Positions 1-7,955 of a DNA stretch of 64,000 nt are shown here, in pieces (positions within the stretch are counted from its first letter, which is position 1; every line of letters begins with the position of its first letter). Source of the DNA: Hyphomicrobiales bacterium (GTDB lineage: Bacteria > Pseudomonadota > Alphaproteobacteria > Rhizobiales > Rhizobiaceae); the NCBI GenBank assembly GCA_900466875.1, contig UBNQ01000025.1:248001-312000 (forward strand). Direction: 5' to 3'. A program made the translations under genes and the position numbers. The notes beneath the pieces are model-generated. The model was not told where the DNA came from, made no database searches, and saw only the letters and a list, made by a program, of their open reading frames with translations.

Positions 1-1236
1 TGCCGCCCACATCTGATGCTGGCCGACCTCGGTTGTGATGTATGTGTCCCTGCCTTTCGTCGCCTCGGCGAGACGCTCCAGCGCATATTGCGGCATGATG
101 ACGTCGTTCGAATTTTTGTAGGAGAACGACTTTCTTGCACGCCAGGTTTCGATCGACGCGTGCCATTCAGAGGCCTGCGCCTTTTCAGGCTTCTTCGGCA
201 GCGCCCGCCACAGACGAACCATGTCCTCCAGAACACGACCGACATCGCCGATGATCGGAATATCGACACGGACGTTCTTATTGATCGACGACGGATCGAT
301 ATCGATATGGACCTTGCGCGAATTCGGCGAAAACGCGTTCAGGCGGCCGGTGATGCGGTCGTCGAAACGGGCACCGATGCAGACCATGACGTCACAGTCA
401 TGCATGGCCATATTGGCTTCGTAGGAACCGTGCATGCCCAGCATGCCGAGCCAGTTCTTGCCGGATGCCGGGTAGGCGCCGAGACCCATCAGCGTCGAGG
501 TGATCGGGAAATCGGTCAGTTCCACCAGTTCGCGCAGCAGCTTGGAGGCTTCCGGGCCGGCATTGATGACGCCGCCGCCGGTATAGAGGATCGGGCGGCG
601 AGCCGTCGCCATCAGTTCGACAGCTGCCTGGATTGCCTTCAGATCACCATCGACCTTCGGCGTGTAGCTTTTGCTTGCGAGTGCTTCAGACGGCGGAACA
701 TAGGTGCCGGTGGCGAACTGCACGTCCTTCGGAATATCGACGACGACCGGGCCGGGACGACCGGTCTGCGCGATACGGAATGCTTCATGGATGACGCCTG
801 CCAATTCGTTGACGTCCTTGACCAGCCAGTTGTGCTTGGTGCAGGGGCGCGTGATGCCGACTGTATCAGCTTCCTGGAAGGCGTCCGAGCCGATCAGCGT
901 GGTCGGAACCTGGCCGGTCAGGCAGACGAGCGGGATCGAATCCATCAGCGCGTCCTGCAGCGGCGTAACGGCGTTCGTTGCACCTGGACCGGAGGTAACC
1001 AGCATGACGCCCACCTTGCCGGTCGACCGGGCATAACCTTCGGCCGCATGGCCGGCGCCCTGTTCATGACGGACGAGAATGTGCTGGATGTCATCCTGCT
1101 GAAAGATCTCGTCATAGATCGGAAGCACGGCGCCGCCGGGATAGCCGAAAAGATGCTCGACGCCATTTTCCTTCAAAGCGCGAAGCACGATTTCGGCGCC
1201 TGTCATTCGGTTGCCGTTATCCGCCGTATCCGTCAT
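1..1236 (-). CDS. ilvB: Acetolactate synthase large subunit, C-terminus cut by the window edge
   Basis: This is the catalytic, thiamine-diphosphate-dependent subunit that makes acetolactate or acetohydroxybutyrate, the first common step of valine, leucine and isoleucine synthesis. The minus strand reads MTDTADNGNRMTGAEIVLRA, then GYPGGAVLPIYDE and the catalytic-glutamate region HEQGAGHAAEGYARS near residues 60-75, followed by TSGPGATNAVTP. All of these are hallmarks of the N-terminal TPP-binding domain of this family. The start at 1236 is fixed by a strong AGGAGG about 8 bases upstream. 412 codons are visible; the family is usually about 570-600 residues, so the remaining third lies left of the window. 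The gene is preceded by a leader peptide and terminator that look like a branched-chain amino acid attenuator. Identification is very secure. Confidence 0.97.
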   Translation of the reverse strand, partial: MTDTADNGNRMTGAEIVLRALKENGVEHLFGYPGGAVLPIYDEIFQQDDIQHILVRHEQGAGHAAEGYARSTGKVGVMLVTSGPGATNAVTPLQDALMDSIPLVCLTGQVPTTLIGSDAFQEADTVGITRPCTKHNWLVKDVNELAGVIHEAFRIAQTGRPGPVVVDIPKDVQFATGTYVPPSEALASKSYTPKVDGDLKAIQAAVELMATARRPILYTGGGVINAGPEASKLLRELVELTDFPITSTLMGLGAYPASGKNWLGMLGMHGSYEANMAMHDCDVMVCIGARFDDRITGRLNAFSPNSRKVHIDIDPSSINKNVRVDIPIIGDVGRVLEDMVRLWRALPKKPEKAQASEWHASIETWRARKSFSYKNSNDVIMPQYALERLAEATKGRDTYITTEVGQHQMWAA

Positions 1237-1344
1237 GTCCTGTCCTCCTGATGTCTGGCCTTTTACCTGCAATGGCCGGGATTGCTGCTGGAGATTTTTG
1301 CTTCCGGTGTTTTGAGCTGAGATGATCGACCGGAAACAAGGCAT

Positions 1345-1368
1345 AAAAAAAGGCCCCTTCAGGAGCCT
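1345..1368 (-). terminator. ilvB attenuator terminator
   Basis: On the minus strand a 7-bp stem (AGGCTCC with GGGGCCT, one G-T pair) and a 4-base loop are followed by a run of seven T. It sits between the leader peptide and ilvB, about 110 bases before the ilvB start, which is the position expected of an attenuator. Confidence 0.75.
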
Positions 1369-1376
1369 GTCTTTCC

Positions 1377-1424
1377 GCGCATGGGTGGCTATCGCCGGAT
1401 GGTTACACCATCCTGCCCATGCGC
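1377..1424 (-). promoter_or_regulatory. ilvB attenuator upstream hairpin
   Basis: GCGCATGGG (1377-1385) pairs with CCCATGCGC (1416-1424), and inside it GGATGGT (1397-1403) pairs with ACCATCC (1407-1413). The end of the leader peptide, including its stop codon, lies in this structure, so a translating ribosome would disrupt it. This is probably the pause or antiterminator element. Which alternative pairing competes with the terminator could not be settled by eye. Confidence 0.6.
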
Positions 1425-1459
1425 GTTCCCACCACAATAAGAGCGATCGAAATTTTCAT
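1403..1459 (-). CDS. ilvB leader peptide (18 aa, attenuator control peptide)
   Basis: The peptide is MKISIALIVVGTRMGRMV, with Ile, Leu and Val at seven of the first ten positions after the start, followed by TAA. It lies in the transcribed leader of ilvB, upstream of a hairpin and a T-tailed terminator, as expected of a ribosome-dependent attenuator that senses charged Ile/Leu/Val tRNAs. No Shine-Dalgarno sequence is visible. Instead a good promoter (TTGACG, 17 bp, TAACAC) ends seven bases before the ATG, so the transcript probably begins at or next to the start codon. The same leaderless arrangement is described for the rhizobial trpL leader. The sequence features are seen directly; the regulatory role is inferred. 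Confidence 0.8.
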   Translation of the reverse strand: MKISIALIVVGTRMGRMV

Positions 1460-1466
1460 GAGGCGA

Positions 1467-1495
1467 GTGTTAGCCGCATAATGGACATCCGTCAA
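1467..1495 (-). promoter_or_regulatory. Promoter of the ilvB leader
   Basis: On the minus strand TTGACG (1495-1490) is separated by exactly 17 bp from TAACAC (1472-1467). Seven bases then separate the -10 element from the A of the leader ATG at 1459. This geometry predicts initiation at the start codon itself. Confidence 0.65.
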
Positions 1496-1534
1496 CGCGG
1501 CGTTTGGGCAAAAATCCCGGAGAAGCCCTATTTT

Positions 1535-1549
1535 CGGTCAGTCTGACCG
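1535..1549. promoter_or_regulatory. Inverted repeat between the ilv leader and the HerA gene
   Basis: CGGTCA-GTC-TGACCG is a perfect 6-bp inverted repeat with a 3-base spacer in the divergent intergenic region. It lies about 40 bp upstream of the -35 of the ilv leader promoter and about 110 bp upstream of the HerA start. It has no T-tail, so it is a candidate operator rather than a terminator. The cognate regulator is unknown. Confidence 0.35.
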
Positions 1550-1659
1550 TTTCATCGGCAATGCCTATACCAGTTGTTAAGCCGTACGCCATAATTTGCA
1601 TTTTCAGTACACCATCCGGGCACCCGCCGAATGTTTTACCCCAATGACAGGGGCCTCTT

Positions 1660-3720
1660 TTGTTGAATGACGACACTCATCGCCCTCCCGCAAGTGGAGA
1701 GCAAGATCGTCGAGATCCTTTAAGGCCGGGGAACCGATTCCTGGGACGGGTTGTCTCATGCAACGGCGCCCATGCGACCATTGCAGCGGTAGCAGAGCGC
1801 GGGGAAACTGAACTTACCGAATTGTGGTCCGTGGGCCGGCTTATCTCGATTACCGTCGGCAAGAACCGCGTCGTCGCTTTGGTCTATTCGATGCAGACCG
1901 GTGTTCGTGACTGGTCCGAGAACGACGACACCAAGTTCCAGATCGAGGTCGAACTTCTGGGCGAAGTCCGCATTGGCCTCGACGGGCGCGAGCAGTTTTC
2001 CCGGGGCATATCGAAATATCCTTATCTCGGCGCAGTGGCACACCGGATACGCGCGTCGGATCTGGTCAAGATCTATGATCCCGGCAAGAGCGAAACCTGT
2101 GTCATCGGCAAGCTGACACAGGACGAGAGCATCGATGCTGCGATCCATGTGCCGACAATGCTGTCGAAACATTTTGCCATTGTCGGCTCAACCGGTGTCG
2201 GCAAGTCGACAGCCGTTTCGCTTCTGCTGCACAAGGCGATCGAAGCCGATCCGAAACTCCGGGTTCTCATCCTGGATCCGCACAACGAATTCGCTGCAGC
2301 CTTTCCCGAACACGCAGTGACGATCGATACCGACACGCTGGATCTGCCCTTCTGGCTGATGCGGCTCGAGGAATTTGCCGAGGTCGTATTCCGCGGACGT
2401 CCGGCGATCCCCGAAGAACTGGACATGTTGCGGGACCTCATCCCGGAAGCCAAGCGGGGCTTTCGCGGCAGTGATTCCAGCCTGACCAGACGGGCCGCCG
2501 AAAAAAGCTCGGTTACCGCCGACACGCCGGTTCCCTATCGCATGGCCGATCTTCTGGCGCTCATCGATGATCGCATCGGCCGCCTTGAAGGCCGGGCCGA
2601 AAAACCGTTCCTCCGGTCTCTGAAGATGCGCATCGTTTCCGCGATAAACGACCCGCGCTATCACTTCATGTTCTCCAACAACACGATCAATGACACGATC
2701 ATGGAGACGATCGCGCATATTTTTCGCATTCCGGGCGACGACCGTCCGATATCCACATTCCAGCTTGCAGGCATTCCCTCGGAAGTGGTCAACTCCGTCG
2801 CTTCGATCCTGTGCCGGATGGCTTTCGAACTCGCCTTGTGGAGCAATGGCGCCATCCATATGCTGGTGGTTTGCGAAGAGGCGCATCGTTATGTGCCGGC
2901 CGATCCCAATCTCGGTTTCATTCCGACCCGTCAGGCGATCGCGCGAATTGCAAAGGAAGGCCGCAAATATGGCGTTTCCCTCGGCATCATAACCCAGCGT
3001 CCGGGCGAGCTTGACCAGACCATTCTGTCGCAGTGCTCGACGCTGTTCGCCATGCGGCTGTCAAATGATCGCGACCAGGACATCATCCGGTCGGCAATCC
3101 CGAATTCATCGATTTCCACCACCAGTTTCCTGTCATCGATCGGCAATGGCGAAGCGATCGCGTTCGGCGAGGCGATCTCGGTGCCAATGAGAATGCAGTT
3201 CAGCCACGTCGATTCCCAGCATCTGCCCAAGGCCCACGGCATCGTCGACAAGAATCACGAGGAAACGCCGGACACGGTGGACTTGCGTACCATCGTCTCG
3301 CGAATGCGCTCGGTGAGCAGCGGACCGGATATTGGCACATTCCAGCAAAGCTATCTTGCCGCCGAAGCGGCAGGCGCCATGCCCGCGGCGTCCTTTCTGC
3401 CCGGCACTCACGGTGACTTCCCTCCGGCAAGCGACGCCGAACTCGATCGGTGGAAGCGGGAAATCGGCCCTGCAGGCACGGCGGAACCAAAATCGACCCC
3501 GTCGGCGGAGCCCTATCGCCCGGACATGTTGCCCAGACCGACAAGGGGCGAGCCGACGCCGCCGCTCGATAGCCGGACAGTCTGGCGTGACCGCCCTCCG
3601 GCTCCTGCCGCTCCCTCGCAGGATACGACTGCACGTCCCAATCCGTTCGTGAAGCGGGAAGGCTCATTCCGCGAAAGCCTGCTGAAGAAACCCCTGAGCA
3701 GTCTTTACGACAAGGATTGA
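1660..3720 (+). CDS. HerA-like hexameric ATPase / DNA translocase
   Basis: A 686-residue protein with the HerA/FtsK-type layout. It has an N-terminal beta-rich HAS-barrel-like region (about 25-110), then the P-loop GSTGVGKST at 176-184, DPHNE at 206-210, the Walker B strand LVVCEEAH at about 402-409, and a sensor-like ITQRP at about 444-448. The last ~130 residues are proline-rich and probably disordered. HerA proteins pump DNA and in archaea pair with the nuclease NurA. No nuclease or Sir2 partner lies beside this copy; its neighbours are miaA and ilvB. Two adjacent TTG codons (1660, 1663) are the only plausible starts near an AGGGG; there is no suitable ATG. The 3' end overlaps that of miaA by 16 bases, convergently. 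Family assignment is secure; the cellular role is not known. Confidence 0.85.
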   Translation: MLNDDTHRPPASGEQDRRDPLRPGNRFLGRVVSCNGAHATIAAVAERGETELTELWSVGRLISITVGKNRVVALVYSMQTGVRDWSENDDTKFQIEVELLGEVRIGLDGREQFSRGISKYPYLGAVAHRIRASDLVKIYDPGKSETCVIGKLTQDESIDAAIHVPTMLSKHFAIVGSTGVGKSTAVSLLLHKAIEADPKLRVLILDPHNEFAAAFPEHAVTIDTDTLDLPFWLMRLEEFAEVVFRGRPAIPEELDMLRDLIPEAKRGFRGSDSSLTRRAAEKSSVTADTPVPYRMADLLALIDDRIGRLEGRAEKPFLRSLKMRIVSAINDPRYHFMFSNNTINDTIMETIAHIFRIPGDDRPISTFQLAGIPSEVVNSVASILCRMAFELALWSNGAIHMLVVCEEAHRYVPADPNLGFIPTRQAIARIAKEGRKYGVSLGIITQRPGELDQTILSQCSTLFAMRLSNDRDQDIIRSAIPNSSISTTSFLSSIGNGEAIAFGEAISVPMRMQFSHVDSQHLPKAHGIVDKNHEETPDTVDLRTIVSRMRSVSSGPDIGTFQQSYLAAEAAGAMPAASFLPGTHGDFPPASDAELDRWKREIGPAGTAEPKSTPSAEPYRPDMLPRPTRGEPTPPLDSRTVWRDRPPAPAAPSQDTTARPNPFVKREGSFRESLLKKPLSSLYDKD

Positions 3721-4625
3721 ACGGAATCGGGCAAGCCGTCTATGCGGTGCCAGCTATCGTCCATCTGGTTGCGAAACCACGTCATCTGCCGTTTTGCATA
3801 TTGCCGGGTCAGCGCCGAGCAGCGCTCGATCACCTCGCCTCTCGACATATTGCCATCGAGCATCTCCGCAATCTCGCGCACCCCGATTGCCTTCATCACG
3901 GGCAAATCCGCTGGCGGGTTCTGCTTGATCAAGGCCTGGACTTCACCGATCGCCCCTTGATCCAGCATGCTCTCGAATCGACGGTTGATGCGATCGTGGA
4001 GAACAGCACGATCCGGCAATACGACGAATTTCTGCGCGCGAGCCGGATCGACAATCATCGGCCCCTGCCTGCCTTGAAAATCAGCGATTGATCGGCCTGT
4101 GGCCTGTAGCACTTCCAGAGCGCGGACGATCCTCTGTCCGTCGCGGACCTCCAGAGTATCGGCCACACTAGCATCCTTCAGCGAAAGTTCCGCATGAAGC
4201 GCTTCGGGGCCTTCCTGCTTCAACCTCAGCCGAACTTCGCAGCGAATATCCTGGGGAATTTCCGGCATATCGGAAAGGCCGCCGGTCAGTGCCTTGAAAT
4301 AGAGACCGGTACCGCCGACAAAAACCGGCAACTGGCCACGGGCGCGGATATCAGGCAACAGGGCGGCCACGTCCCTCAGCCACTCGCCGGTCGAATAGGC
4401 CTTCGTTGCCGTCACATGGCCGTAGAGATAATGCGGTATTCCCTCCCTCTCCTTCTCGGAGGGACGCGCCGTCAGCAAACGCAGCGTGTCATAGACCTGC
4501 ATGCTATCGGTGTTGATGACGACGCCATTTCGCGTCCGGGCCAATTGTACGGCCAGCGCCGACTTGCCGCTGGCCGTCGGCCCGGTTATCAGGATCGCGT
4601 CGAGTTCTTGCACAAGGTTTTCCAT
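3705..4625 (-). CDS. miaA: tRNA dimethylallyltransferase
   Basis: MiaA transfers a dimethylallyl group to A37 of tRNAs that read codons starting with U. The 306-residue product begins MENLVQELDAILITGPTASG, with the P-loop GPTASGKS at 15-22 and the conserved DSMQVY at 40-45. Later motifs include the VGGTGLYFKAL region and the C-terminal KRQMTWFRNQ, all diagnostic of the family. An ATG ten codons upstream (4655) is also in frame, but the start at 4625 gives the usual N-terminus. With this start the initiation codon directly abuts that of the divergent serB (CAT|ATG), so promoters for each gene must lie inside the other. Confidence 0.93.
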   Translation of the reverse strand: MENLVQELDAILITGPTASGKSALAVQLARTRNGVVINTDSMQVYDTLRLLTARPSEKEREGIPHYLYGHVTATKAYSTGEWLRDVAALLPDIRARGQLPVFVGGTGLYFKALTGGLSDMPEIPQDIRCEVRLRLKQEGPEALHAELSLKDASVADTLEVRDGQRIVRALEVLQATGRSIADFQGRQGPMIVDPARAQKFVVLPDRAVLHDRINRRFESMLDQGAIGEVQALIKQNPPADLPVMKAIGVREIAEMLDGNMSRGEVIERCSALTRQYAKRQMTWFRNQMDDSWHRIDGLPDSVQSLS

Positions 4626-5516
4626 ATGGCTTTCGTTGCCACGCTCATTGCCCATCCGTCAAATCCGGTTCTCACTTCGGCTCTCGCAGAGCAATTAGCC
4701 GAGGCCGTCAAGACGTCGGGCCTTTATTGGCTCGCCGACGGCATAGCCTGCGACATTGCCCTGCATGACGACGTAGACATCTCGACCGTGGATTCCACGT
4801 TTCGTTCGCTGATAGCAGGCGCGCCGATCGATGTCGTCGTTCAGCAGACAGAAACTCGGCGCAAACAATTCCTGATCGCCGACATGGATTCCACTATGAT
4901 CGGGCAGGAATGCATCGACGAACTTGCAGACGTCGTCGGTCTCAAGGACAAGGTGGCGGCGATCACCGCCCGTGCGATGAACGGCGAGATCGCCTTCGAG
5001 CCGGCTCTTCGCGAACGTGTCGCCCTGCTCAAGGGCCTTCCGATCTCGGTTGTGGATGACGTGATTGCCAAGCGCATCACGCTGACATCCGGCGGCCGCG
5101 AACTGATCGCCACAATGAAATCCAAGGGGCATTATGCAGCCCTGGTTTCCGGCGGCTTCACCGTCTTCACCAGCCGCATTGCGGCGATGCTCGGATTCGA
5201 CGAAAACCGCGCCAATCTCCTGATCGAGAAGGAAGGCATTCTGACCGGCGAGGTCGCCGAACCGATCCTCGGCAAACAGGCCAAGGTCGATGCGCTGGAG
5301 GAAATTTCAGCCCGGCTTGGCATCACGCCGGAGGACGTGATCGCGGTAGGCGATGGCGCCAACGATCTCGGCATGCTCGGCATAGCCGGCTCCGGCGTCG
5401 CACTCCATGCCAAGCCCACCGTCGCCGCCCAGGCGAAGATGCGCATCGATCACGGCGATCTCACCGCACTGCTTTACATCCAGGGCTATCGGAAAAGCGA
5501 CTTCGTCGTCGCATGA
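4626..5516 (+). CDS. serB: Phosphoserine phosphatase
   Basis: A HAD-superfamily enzyme that performs the last step of serine synthesis, dephosphorylating O-phosphoserine. The 296-residue product has an N-terminal ACT-like region (about 1-75), the catalytic DMDST at 86-90 and the late motif GDGANDLGML that binds Mg2+. The start at 4626 begins MAFVATLIAHPSN, the expected rhizobial N-terminus, with AAGG about 9 bases upstream. A much longer in-frame extension to 4194 runs antisense through miaA and is not credible. The 3' end overlaps the next gene by four bases (ATGA). Confidence 0.95.
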   Translation: MAFVATLIAHPSNPVLTSALAEQLAEAVKTSGLYWLADGIACDIALHDDVDISTVDSTFRSLIAGAPIDVVVQQTETRRKQFLIADMDSTMIGQECIDELADVVGLKDKVAAITARAMNGEIAFEPALRERVALLKGLPISVVDDVIAKRITLTSGGRELIATMKSKGHYAALVSGGFTVFTSRIAAMLGFDENRANLLIEKEGILTGEVAEPILGKQAKVDALEEISARLGITPEDVIAVGDGANDLGMLGIAGSGVALHAKPTVAAQAKMRIDHGDLTALLYIQGYRKSDFVVA

Positions 5517-6091
5517 GCGGCCGGGTCGCGATTGTCGAGACCCCTCGCCTGATCATCGGCACATGGCTACCGACCGATCGCGACCTATTTCGCGAAATCA
5601 ACGCCGACCCGAAAGTGATGGAGTTTTTTCCGTTTAGGCGAAATCACGAGGAGGCTGATGCTTTTCTCGGCAAGCTCAACGGAATGATGACCATGGAGGG
5701 CATGGGTTTCTACGCCGTGGTGCTCAAGCAAACCCTGCAACCCGTCGGCTTCTGTGGCCTTTCCCACCCTAATCTGCCGGGCATATTCCCCGATGATGCA
5801 ATCGAGATCGGTTGGCGTCTCGCCACCCGCTTCTGGGGAAACGGTTATGCCAACGAAGCAGCCGATGCACTTCTTGGAAAAGCTTTCAGACGTCGCACCG
5901 TTGACACTGTGGTTTCCTTCGCGGTCGAGACCAACCATCGCTCGACCAATGTGATGAAACGTCTTGGAATGCGCCGGATGCAGGAACTGGACTTCAACCA
6001 TCCCCGCGTTCCCGACACGCATCCGCACCTCAAGCGACATGTCGTTTATGCCATCTCACGCCAGGAATGGCAGGCCCGCAGGCCTGCCTGA
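5513..6091 (+). CDS. GNAT family N-acetyltransferase (RimJ/RimL type)
   Basis: A 192-residue acetyltransferase of the RimJ/RimL branch of the GNAT fold. TPRLIIGTWLPTDRDLF marks the first strand and IEIGWRLATRFWGNGYANEA the acetyl-CoA binding loop. The closing segment NHRSTNVMKRLGMRRM is typical of this group. It starts inside the serB stop codon (ATGA overlap), so it is probably cotranscribed and translationally coupled with serB. The substrate could be a protein N-terminus or a small amine; the sequence does not tell. It ends nine bases before the convergent degP. Confidence 0.85.
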   Translation: MSGRVAIVETPRLIIGTWLPTDRDLFREINADPKVMEFFPFRRNHEEADAFLGKLNGMMTMEGMGFYAVVLKQTLQPVGFCGLSHPNLPGIFPDDAIEIGWRLATRFWGNGYANEAADALLGKAFRRRTVDTVVSFAVETNHRSTNVMKRLGMRRMQELDFNHPRVPDTHPHLKRHVVYAISRQEWQARRPA

Positions 6092-6100
6092 TCCCCAATA

Positions 6101-7750
6101 TCAATCGAGCGGGATCGCCACGAAACGCAGATTGCCGGCTTTGTCAGCAATCATGATATGCGCGTTTCTGCGGCCTTCCGCCTTGAGCGCATCCATGCGG
6201 CTGGTGACGTCGCTCGGCTGCTCGACAAAGTCCTGCGCCACTTCAACGATCACCTCGCCGGGTTTGACGCCCTTTTCGGCAGCAAGAGACCCGGCGGCGA
6301 CTTCAGTCACGACAACACCCTCGACGCTTTCCGCGATCTCGAAGCTCTTGCGGCGATCTTCATCGAGCACGGCGATTGTCATGCCATAGGCCTGAACCGG
6401 CTCCTTGCTCTGTTGGGCGCTCTGATCGTTGCCGTCATCCGTGTCTGGAGCATCGTCGGCCTGCGGATCATCGCTCTCGGCATCTGCAGATTGAACGCTG
6501 TCTTCCAGCCGGCCCGGCGTCACCTTGACGGTCTGTTCCTTGCCGTCGCGGAGAATGACGACATCCACTTCTTTGCCGACCGGGCTTTCCGCAACGATGC
6601 GTGGAAGATCGCGCATCTCGTTGATCGTCTGGCCATCGAAACTGACGATCACGTCGCCGGCCTTGATCTCTCCGTTCTTGATCGGTCCGTCATTGATAAT
6701 GCCGGAAACAAGCGCACCCTTCGCCCGGTCGAGACCGAGGCTATCAGAAACCTCATCGGTCACCGGCTGGATGCGCACACCAAGCCATCCTCGGCGTGTC
6801 TCACCAAATTCGATGAGCTGCCGTACGACATTCTCGGCGATTTCCGTCGGCACCGCGAAACCGATGCCGATCGAACCGCCCGAGGGCGAAATAATGGCCG
6901 TATTGATACCGATGACCTCGCCACGCATGTTGAACAGCGGTCCGCCGGAATTGCCCTTGTTGATTGCCGCATCGGTCTGGATGAAGTTGTCGTACGGGCC
7001 TGCATTGATGTTGCGGCCCCGTGCCGAGATGATGCCGAGCGTTACCGATCCGCCAAGTCCGAACGGGTTGCCGATGGCCATCACCCAGTCGCCGATGCGC
7101 ATGCGATGAGAATTTCCGAAGGGAACAGCCTTCAGGGGGGCCTTGGGCTCGACCTTCAGCACCGAAAGGTCGGTCTTGGTATCCGTACCGATCAGGGTCG
7201 CCTTGAGCTTCGAGCCATTGGGGAACACGACTTCGATATCATCGGCACCTTCGATGACATGGTTGTTCGTCACAACATATCCGGCCGGATCGATGACGAA
7301 GCCGGAGCCGAGGGACGAGACTTTTCGATTTCCCTGCTGCCCGCCCTCACCGTCGAAAAAGTCGTCGAAGAATTCCTGGAAGGGTGATCCCTCCTGGATC
7401 TGCGGCGGTTGCGGGCCATTACCCGTGCTCTTCACGCTTTGCGACGTGGAAATATTGACCACCGCATCAAGCAGACCTTCGGAAAGGTCAGCGATCGAGG
7501 CCGGCCCAACGGGCGCCATATTCGCAGGAGGAGAAGGTGGTGGATTGAAGGAGGTCGACGGCGGTGCCGGTGCCGGCAGCATGGCCCCCGGAGCGCTCGG
7601 CCGCGCCTGCGAAGGTGCGGACGGTGCCTGGGCTTGAGCCGGAGCATCGGATTGCGTCTGAGCCCAGCTGGACATGGGCGCGGCGGCAACAGCCAGAGCA
7701 ATACCTCCCGCGGCAAAGCGCTTCCAGGACGATCGAACCTGCTGAGCCAT
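6101..7750 (-). CDS. degP: Do-family periplasmic serine protease (DegP/DegQ-like)
   Basis: An envelope quality-control protease and chaperone. The 549-residue precursor has a signal peptide ending near SSWAQ (about 31) and a long Pro/Ala/Gln-rich linker. The trypsin-like domain carries the triad His164 (TNNHVI), Asp194 (TKTDLSVL) and Ser268 (KGNSGGPLF). Two PDZ domains follow (about 295-390 and 450-545), separated by an acidic DDPQADDAPDTDDGND stretch. GAGGAGG five bases before the ATG fixes the start. It lies downstream of hflC on the same strand but behind a terminator, so it probably has its own promoter in 7751-7920. Confidence 0.95.
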   Translation of the reverse strand: MAQQVRSSWKRFAAGGIALAVAAAPMSSWAQTQSDAPAQAQAPSAPSQARPSAPGAMLPAPAPPSTSFNPPPSPPANMAPVGPASIADLSEGLLDAVVNISTSQSVKSTGNGPQPPQIQEGSPFQEFFDDFFDGEGGQQGNRKVSSLGSGFVIDPAGYVVTNNHVIEGADDIEVVFPNGSKLKATLIGTDTKTDLSVLKVEPKAPLKAVPFGNSHRMRIGDWVMAIGNPFGLGGSVTLGIISARGRNINAGPYDNFIQTDAAINKGNSGGPLFNMRGEVIGINTAIISPSGGSIGIGFAVPTEIAENVVRQLIEFGETRRGWLGVRIQPVTDEVSDSLGLDRAKGALVSGIINDGPIKNGEIKAGDVIVSFDGQTINEMRDLPRIVAESPVGKEVDVVILRDGKEQTVKVTPGRLEDSVQSADAESDDPQADDAPDTDDGNDQSAQQSKEPVQAYGMTIAVLDEDRRKSFEIAESVEGVVVTEVAAGSLAAEKGVKPGEVIVEVAQDFVEQPSDVTSRMDALKAEGRRNAHIMIADKAGNLRFVAIPLD

Positions 7751-7920
7751 CTGGCCTCCTCACATTGTGGACTGTCTGCATATCCCCTTAAGAACGGGGC
7801 TTTGTCGATCTGCTCATTGGAGCGACTGAATCAGGCAGAGTTTCGGCAGAGAATAGGGTGGAATGGATCGGCGGGAAATTACCTTTTCGTGAGGAAGCCA
7901 TCCCTCTGCACATAAAACAT

Positions 7921-7945
7921 AAAAAGGGCGGCAAAAGCCGCCCTT
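7921..7945 (-). terminator. Rho-independent terminator after hflC
   Basis: On the minus strand AAGGGCGGC-TTTT-GCCGCCCTT is followed by further T, just past the hflC stop codon at 7956. It separates the thyA-folA-hflK-hflC unit from degP. Confidence 0.8.
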
Positions 7946-7955
7946 CTTTATCAGT

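Noticed and set aside
4194-4625. Long N-terminal extension of serB through miaA.
   Set aside because: It is antisense to miaA and does not belong to the SerB family; the ATG at 4626 gives the normal N-terminus.
6069-6088. Hairpin GGCAGGCC-CGCA-GGCCTGCC at the end of the GNAT gene.
   Set aside because: It is a good stem but lacks a T-tract on either strand and lies in coding sequence, so it is not listed as a terminator.
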